NCBI GenBank assembly: GCA_016177705.1
Contig: JACOUT010000013.1
Coordinates: 62,001 to 126,000 of the forward strand
Reading direction: 5' to 3'
Origin: Deltaproteobacteria bacterium
GTDB lineage: Bacteria > Myxococcota > UBA727 > VGSZ01
Length of the DNA stretch: 64,000 nucleotides
The notes below the pieces were generated by a model that had not been told where the DNA came from, made no database searches, and saw only the letters and a list, made by a program, of their open reading frames with translations. The position numbers were made by a program, and so were the translations under genes. This document shows positions 1-8,414 of this stretch, piece after piece. Positions within the stretch are counted from its first letter, which is position 1. Every line of letters starts with the position of its first letter.

Positions 1-111
1 GGGACGGCCGCCGCGGGCGCACGTGACGCGCAGGTCGAGCTGCGCCTGACCACGCCAAACGACGGCCAGCGCCACACCTGCTTTCGCCTCACCACGGGCG
101 CCGGCCCATGA
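1..111 (+). CDS. C-terminal fragment of an unknown gene
   Basis: An open frame runs from base 1 to a TGA at 109-111 and encodes the last 36 residues of a protein whose start lies outside the window. The fragment has alternating polar and hydrophobic residues (VELRLTTP, CFRLTTG), which suggests the end of a beta-rich domain, but it is too short to assign. Its stop overlaps the ATG of the next gene in an ATGA arrangement, which supports it being real and translationally coupled to the glycosyltransferase downstream. Confidence 0.55.
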   Translation, partial: GTAAAGARDAQVELRLTTPNDGQRHTCFRLTTGAGP

Positions 112-1796
112 GCGCCGCGTGGCTCGAGCGCGCGCGCGCGGCGGTAGCGGCGCTCTCGTCGCGACGCGGCGCCGCCGCGCTCGTGTTCGTGGCCACGCTC
201 GCGCTCCACCTGGCGCTCTTGCCCGCGCAGGGCCTGACCGACGACGACGACTTCTACGCGCCGGCGGCCACGTCGTACGTGCGCTGGCTCGGCGAGGCGC
301 TCACGTCTCCCGCCACCGCGCTCAGCACCGCGCGCATCGACGCGGCCTTCACCCCCAACCACGAGCACCCGCCCGCCGCCAAGGTGGTGATGGGGCTGTC
401 GCAAGCGCTGCTGCACGACGGCCTCGGCCTCTTGGGCGCGCTCGACGGCGCGCGCGCCGGCGTCTCACTGTTGGCCGCGCTGCTCGCCGCGGTGCTGGTG
501 CTGCTGTTGTGGGAGCCGCTCGGCCCGCTGACGGCGTTGGCCGCGCCCGCGCTGTTGCTCTCACTGCCGCGCTTCCTGTTTCACTCCGAGGTGGCGACGC
601 TCGACGTGCCGGTGGCGTGCGCCGTCGTCGTCGTCACCGCGGCGTTCTTCTGGGCCGAGGGGAGCCGGCGCTGGGCGCTCGCCTGCGGCCTGCTGTTCGG
701 CCTGGCGCTGCTGGTCAAGGTGAACGCGCCGTTCGCCGCGCTGCCGTGCGCGCTGTGGGCGTTGGCGGGACGATGGCGCGGCGTGCGCATCGGCAAGGAC
801 GGCGTGTCGTTGCCGCCGGTGCCGCGCGCGCTCGTCGCCATGGCGCTGTTCGGACCGCTGCTGTTCGTCGCGCTCTGGCCGTGGCTGTGGCACGACACCT
901 TCGCGCGCCTGGGCGCCTACCTGGCGTTCCACCTGCGCCACTACCCGATCCTGCTGTTCTACGACGGTGAGATCTGGGAGCAGCCGTTCGCGCCCTGGCA
1001 CGCGCCGCTGGTGCTCGGCCTCGGCGTTTTGCCGGCGCCGGTGCTGGTGCTCGGGCTCTTGGGCGCCGGGCGCGCCGGCCGCGCGCTGTGGCGCCTCGTG
1101 CGGGCCGCGGACGAGCGGGGCGTCGTGCCGTCCGTGAGCGCAGCAGACCGGCTGCGCGCGCTCGTGGTGCTGCAAGCGGTGTTTGCGATCGGCATCGTCG
1201 CCTTCCTCGACGTGCCCAAGTACGGCGGCGAGAAGCTGTTCCTGCCCTTCTTCCCGCTGTGGTGCGCGCTCGCCGCCGACGGCCTCGCGCTGGTCGCTGA
1301 CGCCGCCAAGGCGCTCCTGCCGCGAGCGCTTGCGCCGGTGCTCGCCGCCACGCTGCTGCTGGCGGCGGTGGTGCCAGGCGCGCTCGGCAGCGCGAAGCAT
1401 CTCGGCGGCTATGCGCTCTCCTACTACGGCGAGCTGGTCGGCGGCCTGCGCGGCGCCGTGGCACGCGGCTACGAGCGCAGCTACTACGACGTCGCCGACA
1501 AGGAGCTGGCGCGGCTGCTCGACCAGCTCGGGAGCGGCACCGTGGCGCGCGGCCGACGCGTGCACGTCGAGCCGAACCACAAGGAGTACGTTCGCACCTT
1601 CCGCTGGCTCGAGAAGGACGGCGTCGTCGGGCACATCGAGCTGGTTTCTGACCGCGCGCGCGCCGACGTGCTGGTGCTGACGCACGAGCGCCGCTGGCAG
1701 CGCTACCCCGCGCTCAAGGCCGAGCTCGAGCGCCTCACGCCGATAGGCGAGCGGCGCATCGACGGCGTGCCGCTGTGGACCGTCTACCGCCGCTGA
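108..1796 (+). CDS. GT39/ArnT-like membrane glycosyltransferase
   Basis: 562-residue polytopic inner-membrane protein. A first membrane segment at about residues 22-41 is followed by an acidic loop with four aspartates (D45-D48), and by an HEHPP motif at 85-89. This is the layout of GT39/ArnT-type (PMT superfamily) glycosyltransferases, which use polyprenyl-phosphate sugars in the periplasm. Eight or more further hydrophobic segments fill residues 110-430, and a soluble C-terminal domain follows. Acceptor and sugar cannot be told from sequence. The ATG at 108 overlaps the upstream TGA. The 3' end overlaps the convergent protease gene by 13 bp, leaving no room for a terminator. Family assignment is good; the substrate is unknown. 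Confidence 0.8.
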   Translation: MSAAWLERARAAVAALSSRRGAAALVFVATLALHLALLPAQGLTDDDDFYAPAATSYVRWLGEALTSPATALSTARIDAAFTPNHEHPPAAKVVMGLSQALLHDGLGLLGALDGARAGVSLLAALLAAVLVLLLWEPLGPLTALAAPALLLSLPRFLFHSEVATLDVPVACAVVVVTAAFFWAEGSRRWALACGLLFGLALLVKVNAPFAALPCALWALAGRWRGVRIGKDGVSLPPVPRALVAMALFGPLLFVALWPWLWHDTFARLGAYLAFHLRHYPILLFYDGEIWEQPFAPWHAPLVLGLGVLPAPVLVLGLLGAGRAGRALWRLVRAADERGVVPSVSAADRLRALVVLQAVFAIGIVAFLDVPKYGGEKLFLPFFPLWCALAADGLALVADAAKALLPRALAPVLAATLLLAAVVPGALGSAKHLGGYALSYYGELVGGLRGAVARGYERSYYDVADKELARLLDQLGSGTVARGRRVHVEPNHKEYVRTFRWLEKDGVVGHIELVSDRARADVLVLTHERRWQRYPALKAELERLTPIGERRIDGVPLWTVYRR

Positions 1797-3826
1797 CGGC
1801 GTGTCGAACCGCGACGCAGCGCGATGCCGACGGCGCCGAACAGCCCGAGCACGCCGGAGAGCGGCGCGCCGCCCTGTTCACCGCTGCTGGTCGAGCAGCC
1901 GCACAGCGGCTTGCCCTCCTTGGCGCACACGTAGTTCTCGCTCGGCGAGAAGGTGCAGTAGAAGCCGGCGTCCTTGTCGCACAGCTCGCGGTTGCTCTGG
2001 CAGCTCTCGGGCTCGCAGATGCCGGGGTCGCCGCCGGGCTCGCCCGCCGGCGCCGCGTCCTCGTTGCAGTCCCAGCCGTTCGGGCAGCCGTCCTCGTCGG
2101 CGTCGCAGGGGCGCGAGCAGACGCCGCGCACGCACAGGCCGCTGTCGCAGTCGCGGTCGTCCTCGCACAGGCCGAAGGTGCGCACGTCGCCTTGCTCGCC
2201 CGACTCGCAGGTGCCGATGGCGGCGTCGCCCTCGACCACGCAGCCTTCGCCGCTCGGGCAGTCGAAGTTGCCGCGCGAGATGCGGCACTGTCCGTCGGGC
2301 GGCGGCTCGCCTTCGCCCTCGCCTTCGCCTTCGCCTTCGCCCTCGCCCTCGCCGCCGGCACGGCAGATGCCGCCGACGCCTTGCAGCGGCACGCACTCGT
2401 CGGTCGGCTCGTCGCAGGTGTATTCGGTGTCACAGCGCTCGGCGCAGCGGCCGGAGGAAAGACAGAGGTAGCCCTCGGCGCAGTCGAAGAACGAGTCGCA
2501 GGTAGAGTCGGTCACGCCAGTGCCAAAGGGGAAGCAGGCGCCGCTGCCGTCGGTGAAGGCCTCGATGCACTGCTCGCTGGCCGTGCAGCCCGAGCCGGTG
2601 GCGACCGCGCAGGTGCCGACGCAGCGCCCGGAGTTGCCGTCGGGAAAGCAGTACAGGTCCATCTGGCACTGCACGTCGGCGGTGGTGCCGTTGGGGTCGC
2701 AGGTGCCGTTTCTGCCGACGTCGCCGGCGGGGACACACACGCCCACGCCGAGGCCGTTGCCCTGCTGGTCTTGCAGCTCGAAGCAGCCCTCGTTGGCGCC
2801 GCAGCCGGCGCCCGAGGCGACGGTGCAGCCGGCGTAGCACGTGTCCATGCAGACGTTGCAGCCGGGGCCGATGTCCATCCCCTGGCAAGCGTCGACGCAG
2901 GCCGGCGGCCCGCACTGGTCGCCGACGTTGGCGACGCCGCTGCCGGGGAAGACGCACACCGTGCCGGCCTCGCCCGCGACCGTGGTGCACAGCATGCCGT
3001 TCGGGCAGGTGCCGCACGTCTGCGAGCAGTAGTTGCCGCTCGACATCTGCAGACAGACGCTGTTGTCGCACTCGCCGTCGGTCGTGCACGGCGAGCCGAT
3101 GGCGCCCGGCGGGATGTCGTAGAGCGCCTGGATGCCCTGGATATCGGAGGGCTGCGGCGTCTCGAGGCCGTTGTCCTGCGCGCTCATGATGGCGCCGTCG
3201 CAATAGGCGCAGGGGTGATCGAGGCCGAGCGCGTGGCCCATCTCGTGCGCCAGCACGCCGAGCGACGAGGTGTAGCTCCAGTCGACCGCGGTGCTGACGC
3301 CGTTCATCGCCAGGTCGGCGTCGTAGATGGCGCCGCGGTTCGGACTGCCGTCGCAGGCGTGCATCGCCACCGTGACGCCGAGGATGCCCGAGAACGCGCT
3401 CGCGCCCACCTGGTTCTGCCAGTCCGAGGAGGAGGAGATCCAGAAGATCTCGTTCATGCCGTTGTCGTTGGCAAAGCTGCGAGCGGTGGCGCTGCCGCCG
3501 TCCGCGATCTGCAGGCCACCGGCGCCTGCGCTCTCCCAGTTGGCGATCGAGGTGCTGATGTCGGTGCCCCACTTGGTGGTGCCGACGCCGTCGGTCGCGG
3601 AGGGAACACCGCCGGTGCGGTCGAAGCGGAAGCTGACGCTGGCCGGCTCCCAGCGCGGCGCGCTGTTGGCGTTGCAGGTGCCGACGCCATAGCCGCACCA
3701 GTCGTCATCGACGTTGCCGTCGGCGTCGTAGCCGTTGCACAGGTAGCGCGCGGCCTGCGCGTGGGCGGTGGGCGCGGCGAGCGACACGCACGCGGCCGCG
3801 AGCGCGGCGAAGTGGAGGCGGCTCAT
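1784..3826 (-). CDS. Secreted matrixin-type zinc metalloprotease with Gly-Glu linker and MYXO-CTERM-like tail
   Basis: 680 residues. A signal peptide (about 1-23, ending AHAQA) precedes a metzincin domain with the zinc motif HEMGHALGLDH at about 194-204 and a downstream Met-turn-like AIMSA. The middle and C-terminal parts hold many Cys-rich repeats (CxxxxxC, DxDGxCxxGW types), interrupted by an eight-unit Gly-Glu linker. The end has a CGC motif, a short hydrophobic helix and an Arg-rich tail, the pattern of MYXO-CTERM sorting signals, so the protein is probably anchored on the cell surface. The start at 3826 was chosen because it gives a clean signal peptide and lies 1 bp after the stop of the upstream secreted protein. 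It probably degrades extracellular protein; the substrate is unknown. Confidence 0.85.
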   Translation of the reverse strand: MSRLHFAALAAACVSLAAPTAHAQAARYLCNGYDADGNVDDDWCGYGVGTCNANSAPRWEPASVSFRFDRTGGVPSATDGVGTTKWGTDISTSIANWESAGAGGLQIADGGSATARSFANDNGMNEIFWISSSSDWQNQVGASAFSGILGVTVAMHACDGSPNRGAIYDADLAMNGVSTAVDWSYTSSLGVLAHEMGHALGLDHPCAYCDGAIMSAQDNGLETPQPSDIQGIQALYDIPPGAIGSPCTTDGECDNSVCLQMSSGNYCSQTCGTCPNGMLCTTVAGEAGTVCVFPGSGVANVGDQCGPPACVDACQGMDIGPGCNVCMDTCYAGCTVASGAGCGANEGCFELQDQQGNGLGVGVCVPAGDVGRNGTCDPNGTTADVQCQMDLYCFPDGNSGRCVGTCAVATGSGCTASEQCIEAFTDGSGACFPFGTGVTDSTCDSFFDCAEGYLCLSSGRCAERCDTEYTCDEPTDECVPLQGVGGICRAGGEGEGEGEGEGEGEGEPPPDGQCRISRGNFDCPSGEGCVVEGDAAIGTCESGEQGDVRTFGLCEDDRDCDSGLCVRGVCSRPCDADEDGCPNGWDCNEDAAPAGEPGGDPGICEPESCQSNRELCDKDAGFYCTFSPSENYVCAKEGKPLCGCSTSSGEQGGAPLSGVLGLFGAVGIALRRGSTRRQRR
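2306..2353 (-). repeat. Gly-Glu hexanucleotide repeat (8 units) in the matrixin gene
   Basis: Eight consecutive 6-bp units encoding Gly-Glu, with synonymous variation between GAA and GAG codons. It joins two Cys-rich parts of the surface protease. The mixed codons suggest selection on the peptide, not recent slippage alone. Confidence 0.9.
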
Positions 3827-3827
3827 G

Positions 3828-4502
3828 TCAGCCCCCCTGCGGCGCGGTGGACGGGGCGACGTCGGGCGCCGCCGGCCTGGCCGCGGCCGGCGGCTTGCGC
3901 TCGATCTGCAGCAAGCGCGGCGCCTCCTCTGCCGTCGCGGCATGGCGCAGCAGCGTCAGGAAGCCCGGCAACGAGTCGTAGCGGCGCGTCTGGGGCGCCA
4001 CCTGCCGGGTCTTGCCGTCGGGCGAGCGCTCGAGCGCCACCACGTCGCCGACGACCTCGACCACCGAGACGCCGAAGTCGTCGCGCCTGACCTGGAACAG
4101 GCCGAAGCCGATGCCATAGGGGATGACGCTGCCCGGGCCTCTCTTGTGCCGCACGCCGACGAACACCAGCTCCTCGCCCTCGACGAAGCGGTGGGCGCCG
4201 ACGATCCAGCCACCCTTGCCCTCGAGGCCGCCGCCGAGCTGGAAGACCTCGAGCTGGTCGCCCGCCTTGGCGCCCTTGACGCCCTCGAGCACCGACAGCG
4301 GCGTCAGCGTGACCACGCGGCCCTTGTCGTCTCGCTCCACGCGGGGGGCGCCCGCCCGGACGTGGGCGATGACCTCGGCGGCCACCGCCATCTCCTCGAG
4401 CGAGGGCACGATGACGACAGTGGCGGCGGCAGGGGCCGCGGGCAGAAGCGCGGCCGCCAGCAGGGCGGCGGGTGCGACGTGAGCCAGGGCGGAAGCACGC
4501 AT
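3828..4502 (-). CDS. Secreted protein of unknown function, partner of the matrixin gene
   Basis: 224 residues. The ATG at 4502 gives a signal peptide (MRASALAHV..., cleavage near AAPAAA, about residue 30). The mature part is predicted mostly beta (VVTLTPLSVLEGVKGAK, DQLEVFQLGG, ELVFVGVRH) and ends in an Ala/Pro-rich tail. I recognise no catalytic motif. The stop lies 1 bp before the protease start, so the two are almost certainly co-transcribed; a chaperone, inhibitor or co-secreted partner of the protease is possible but is inference only. Confidence 0.75.
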   Translation of the reverse strand: MRASALAHVAPAALLAAALLPAAPAAATVVIVPSLEEMAVAAEVIAHVRAGAPRVERDDKGRVVTLTPLSVLEGVKGAKAGDQLEVFQLGGGLEGKGGWIVGAHRFVEGEELVFVGVRHKRGPGSVIPYGIGFGLFQVRRDDFGVSVVEVVGDVVALERSPDGKTRQVAPQTRRYDSLPGFLTLLRHAATAEEAPRLLQIERKPPAAARPAAPDVAPSTAPQGG

Positions 4503-4705
4503 GCTCTTCCTCGGTAGTTGGAGGGTGCGGGACGCCGGTGCTGTAGCAGCCGGCATGCGATCCGTCGACGGACAGCGGGCCCTGACGCCGCGAAAACGCC
4601 GGGTACGAGTGTGACCTACCTCTCACCGGCCGCGGGCTCCAGCGCCGCGAAGGACCGCTGCCCCAAGACCGGGCAAAATTTGGGGTTTGCCACCCGATCG
4701 GTGCC
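4503..4705. other. Divergent intergenic region (longest gap)
   Basis: The 203-bp gap between the leftward matrixin operon and the rightward coiled-coil gene should contain both promoters. No convincing sigma-70 pair was seen. Its only obvious structure is an inverted repeat at 4672-4691. Confidence 0.6.
4672..4691. promoter_or_regulatory. Inverted repeat upstream of the coiled-coil gene
   Basis: GGCAAA at 4672-4677 is repeated inverted as TTTGCC at 4686-4691 with an 8-nt spacer. It ends 14 bp before the ATG at 4706, in an AT-richer patch of otherwise very GC-rich DNA. It could be an operator or a short hairpin over the ribosome-binding region; nothing shows which. Confidence 0.3.
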
Positions 4706-7429
4706 ATGCTGCGCGGCGTAATGGCGGTCGATCCGACCCAGCACAGCATCCTGCTGGTGGGCCCGCGCGTGGTCCACCTGCGCCCGTTCTTCGAGCGCCG
4801 CCACTATCGTGTGGCCGCGGTCAACAAGGGCGTCGAGGGCATGGCCGCGCTCGACAGCGGTCAGCACCACATCGTGCTGCTCGAGCTGAACTTGGGCGAC
4901 CTGACCGCCACCGAGTTCCTGATGGCCGCGCGCCAGGCGCACGCCGACGTCACCTTCCTGCTCATCGACGACCAGTCGAAGGCCGGCCAGATAGTCAAGG
5001 CGCTGCAGGCCGGGCTCGACGGCTACCTGGCGACCCCACCCGACGAGGACCGGCTGTTCTTCGAGGTGGAGCGGCACCTGGCCTTCCGCGGCGGCGGCAT
5101 GGCCGGCGGCATGACCACCGGGCCGACCACGCAGATAGGCATCCGCCCCGACGTCACCGAGCTGCAAAGCCAGCTCGCCTCGCGCGAGAGCGCGCTGGTC
5201 GAGATGGGCGCTCAGGCCGAGCTGCTGCAAACCGAAGTGACACGCATGCGCGACGCGCACCGGCGCTGGCTCGGCGTCGAGGCGGCGCTGCAGGGGGTCA
5301 CCGAGGGCCCGCTCGACGACAACGCCGCGCGCCGCCTCAAGGAACGCCTGGCGCTGGCGTCGGTAGCCGAGACCGAGGTGACGGCGCTGCGCGAGGAGCT
5401 GCACGCCACCAAGACGGCGAGGCGCCAGGCGCAGGAGGAGAGCGAGCGCCTGCGTGAGCGAGTCGCGCAGCTCGAGCCGAACCCGGGCTCCCTCGACGGC
5501 CCGGCGCTCAAGGACAAGGCCACCGAGCTCGAGGCCGACAACATGGTGCTGGCCGGCCGCGTCGCCGAGCTCGAGGAGGAGCTGACGCTCGCCAAGGCCG
5601 AGAGCATGGCGCTGCACGAGAAGCACAAGGCGGACGTCGGCGACCTGAACCGCGAGCTGAACCGCATGCTGACGGAGCATGAGGACGCGAGCGGCAAGCT
5701 GCAGCGCGTGGAGAAGGACCAGGCGGCCGCCTTCACCAAGGCGCGCGCGGAGCATGAGGCCGCGCTGGCGCGGTTGCGCGAGGAACACCAGGCGGCCACG
5801 CAGAAGAGCGACAAAGAGCACGCCACCGCCGTGCAACGCCTGCAAGAGGAGCTGCGCCGCGCCACCTCGGCGCAGCAGGCCAAAGCCAGCGAGCAGGAGG
5901 AGGGGCGCGCGCGCGCGCTCAAGCAGCAGCTCGACGCCGCCGTGGCGGAGCGCGACCAAGCGGTCGAGGGTGCGCTCGACGCCGAGCTGTTGCTGGAGGA
6001 GCTGAACACGCGCATCACCGAGCTGACCGCCCAGGTGCGGACGGCGGAGGAGCGCGCCAGCAAGGCCGAGACCGACTTCAAGCGCGACAAGCTGCGCCTG
6101 GTCGAGGAAAAGGAAGCGGCGGCGTCCGGATCGCACGAGGCCTTCGAGAAGATCCAGCGCTTCGCGGAAGAGAACACGCAGCTCAAGCGCCAGTGCGCCG
6201 AGCTCGAGGCCATGCGCGCCGGCCTCGAGGAGCGCGCGCTGCGCGGCGATCGCATCGTCAAGGACGGGGAGGCCGATCGCACGGAGGCGGCGCGGCTGCG
6301 CACCGAGGCCGAGGCGACCAAGCGCAACGCCGAGAGCGATCGCGAACGACTCGAGGAGAAGGCGCGCTCGCTCGGCCGCGAGCTGTCGGACGCGCGTGCT
6401 CGCATGCGGGAGATGCAGACGGCGCTCGAGGAGGCCGGCACCTCGGTAGCGCGCCTGGCCGACACGGTGGCGGCCAGAGACATCGCCGAGCGCGAGGTGC
6501 AGCGCCTGAGCGCGCGCCTGGCCGATGCCGAGCAACAGCAGTCGCGCTCCGCCGAGGAGGCAACGCGCGTGCGGCGCCTCGCCTCCGGCAGCGAGGCCAT
6601 CGTCGGCGAGTTGCAAGAACGCATCCGCATGCTCGAGGGCGCGGCCGCGAACGCGGAGGCCAGGGCCAAGGCCGCCGAGAGCCACGGCCAGTCGTCGGGT
6701 GCGGACCAGAGCGCGCGCTACCAGGCCGAGCGCCAGCAGCTCATCGACTCCTACGAGGCGCGCCTGCGCGACGCGCTGCTCGGCACCGGCGCGCCGGCCG
6801 GCGGTGGCGCCGAGCTGGAGGCCTACAAGAACCGCCTGGCGGAGACCGAGCTGTGGGTGCAGCAGGCGCAGCTTCACCTGCAAGCGCTCAGCACCGAGCG
6901 AGAGCAGCTCACCGCGCAGCTCGCCGCCGCCGCCACGGAGTTGGCACAACGCACCGGCGAGCTCGCGGAGATGCAGGGCCGCTTCGCCGACCGCACGCTC
7001 GAGACCGATCAGCGCGTGCAGGATGACCTGCTTGCGGCCCGCCAAGCGGAGGCCGCGTTCAAGGCGAGCGCGCTGCGGGCCGAGGAGCGCGCCGCTCGCG
7101 GCGAGGAGCGCGCCGGCCGCGCCGAGGAGCAGGTGGTCGCGCTGCAGCGCCAGCTGGAGGCGCTGCGCAAGGAGGCCTCAGGCAAGGCCATCGACCCGCG
7201 CGCCTTCGCCGAGCTGCAGGCGGAGCTGAAGGCGACGCAGCAAGAGCTCGGTGCGCTCCGCCAGGGCGGTGGCGTGCGCCTGCCCGAGGAGCTGGAGCCG
7301 CTGCGCTGGACGCTCAAGGCCGCCATCGACGCGCTCACCGCGCTCGAACATCGCGAGCCGGGGCTGGCGACGCACCTGCGAAACCTGCGGCTGCTCGCGG
7401 GGACGCTGCAGCAGATCGCCGACGGTTGA
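4706..7429 (+). CDS. Pseudo-receiver plus long coiled-coil protein (FrzS/AglZ-like architecture)
   Basis: 907 residues. Residues 14-122 fold like a response-regulator receiver but lack its active site: the N-terminal acidic pair is Val-Gly (18-19), the phosphoacceptor position is Glu60 and the conserved Lys-Pro is Thr-Pro (110-111). From about 150 to 850 the chain is almost unbroken Glu/Arg/Ala-rich heptad repeat, followed by a short globular helical end. In Myxococcus, FrzS and AglZ share this layout and act as polar motility regulators; AglZ binds MglA. That a canonical mglA lies in this window makes a similar role plausible, but coiled coils make homology hard to judge. A start at Met6 (4721) is also possible. 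Confidence 0.75.
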   Translation: MLRGVMAVDPTQHSILLVGPRVVHLRPFFERRHYRVAAVNKGVEGMAALDSGQHHIVLLELNLGDLTATEFLMAARQAHADVTFLLIDDQSKAGQIVKALQAGLDGYLATPPDEDRLFFEVERHLAFRGGGMAGGMTTGPTTQIGIRPDVTELQSQLASRESALVEMGAQAELLQTEVTRMRDAHRRWLGVEAALQGVTEGPLDDNAARRLKERLALASVAETEVTALREELHATKTARRQAQEESERLRERVAQLEPNPGSLDGPALKDKATELEADNMVLAGRVAELEEELTLAKAESMALHEKHKADVGDLNRELNRMLTEHEDASGKLQRVEKDQAAAFTKARAEHEAALARLREEHQAATQKSDKEHATAVQRLQEELRRATSAQQAKASEQEEGRARALKQQLDAAVAERDQAVEGALDAELLLEELNTRITELTAQVRTAEERASKAETDFKRDKLRLVEEKEAAASGSHEAFEKIQRFAEENTQLKRQCAELEAMRAGLEERALRGDRIVKDGEADRTEAARLRTEAEATKRNAESDRERLEEKARSLGRELSDARARMREMQTALEEAGTSVARLADTVAARDIAEREVQRLSARLADAEQQQSRSAEEATRVRRLASGSEAIVGELQERIRMLEGAAANAEARAKAAESHGQSSGADQSARYQAERQQLIDSYEARLRDALLGTGAPAGGGAELEAYKNRLAETELWVQQAQLHLQALSTEREQLTAQLAAAATELAQRTGELAEMQGRFADRTLETDQRVQDDLLAARQAEAAFKASALRAEERAARGEERAGRAEEQVVALQRQLEALRKEASGKAIDPRAFAELQAELKATQQELGALRQGGGVRLPEELEPLRWTLKAAIDALTALEHREPGLATHLRNLRLLAGTLQQIADG

Positions 7430-7493
7430 AGGAGCGCGCAGCGCGGGTCGAGGGCGCGCGGCGCCGGCCGGCGCCGCGTGGTACAACGGCGCC

Positions 7494-8414
7494 ATGCTCG
7501 AGCTGACGATTGCGCTCGGCCTCATGGCCATCGGCCCACGCCCGACGCCCGTCGCGCCCCCCGTGCAAACGCCTGCGGCGCCGGCCGCCGCCAACGCGCG
7601 CTGCACCGAGCCGACAGGGACGCTGGTGCGCGTGATGGTGATGGATCTCGCGGTCGACCCGCGCTTCGCCTCGCAACGCGGCGCCTTCGGCCACGTCGTT
7701 GCCGAGGAAGCTGCGCGCGTGCGCGGCTACCAGATCTTGTCGGCCGACGAAGTGCGCGCCGTGCTCACGCAGGAGGCGAACAAGCAGATGATGGGCTGCG
7801 ACGACAGCTCCTGCCTCGCCGAGCTGGCCGCCGCGCTCGATGCCGCGCTGGTGGTGAGCGGCCGCATCGACGCTTCCTCCGACGGCACCGCGGTGGTCGC
7901 GCTCTCGGTGCTGAACGCGCATGCGCTGGTAGTGCTCAACCGCGTCACCTTCCAGTGGGGCGGCGCCGACGATCAGCTCCCCACCGTGGTTCGCACGGCC
8001 GCGCAGACGCTGGTGCTCGAGCCGCGCGAGCGTCCGCCGGGCGCGGTGCGCGTGCTCGGCGTGCCCGCTTCGGCGCAGGTGTACGTCGATGGCGTGGCGA
8101 GCTTGGCAAGCGAGCCCTTCGGCGGGTTGTCGGTCGGGCCGCACCAGGTGACGGTCGGTGATCAGGGCAAGGTGCCGGTCACCGTCTGGGCCGTGGTCAC
8201 CGCTGGCGCCACCACCGACGTCGAGGTGGTGCTCGAGGACCAACCGACGTCCTCGGTGTGGCTGTGGCTCGGCGGCGCCGCCGCGGTCATCGGCGGCGGC
8301 GCGCTCGCGCTCGGCGGCGCGCTGCTGCTCGGCAAGGGCACGGTGGACACCGAGGCGGCCGTGGAGCCGTGGGGCAGGAACGACATCGAGAAGCTCGCGA
8401 CGGGGGCCCGGTGA
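7494..8414 (+). CDS. Secreted or membrane-anchored PEGA-domain protein
   Basis: 306 residues. The N-terminal 150 residues resemble the CsgG/TolB-like alpha/beta domain often seen in myxobacterial proteins (VRVMVMDLAVD..., AALDAALVVSGRID). About 180-245 is a PEGA-type beta domain (GAVRVLGVPASAQVYVDG, VGPHQVTVGD). A strongly hydrophobic Gly/Ala segment at about 250-275 should anchor it in a membrane. The ATG at 7494 was chosen because earlier in-frame sequence overlaps the coiled-coil gene and is Arg-rich shadow. Its TGA overlaps the GTG start of the next gene, so the two are coupled. Function unknown; probably envelope-associated. Confidence 0.75.
   Translation: MLELTIALGLMAIGPRPTPVAPPVQTPAAPAAANARCTEPTGTLVRVMVMDLAVDPRFASQRGAFGHVVAEEAARVRGYQILSADEVRAVLTQEANKQMMGCDDSSCLAELAAALDAALVVSGRIDASSDGTAVVALSVLNAHALVVLNRVTFQWGGADDQLPTVVRTAAQTLVLEPRERPPGAVRVLGVPASAQVYVDGVASLASEPFGGLSVGPHQVTVGDQGKVPVTVWAVVTAGATTDVEVVLEDQPTSSVWLWLGGAAAVIGGGALALGGALLLGKGTVDTEAAVEPWGRNDIEKLATGAR

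Noticed and set aside
5212-6669. Long open frame on the minus strand opposite the coiled-coil gene (Ser/Ala/Arg-rich)
   Set aside because: It is the antisense of a Glu/Arg/Ala-rich coiled coil in very GC-rich DNA; composition is low-complexity and no domain or ribosome site is seen. Similar antisense frames across the window were rejected for the same reason.
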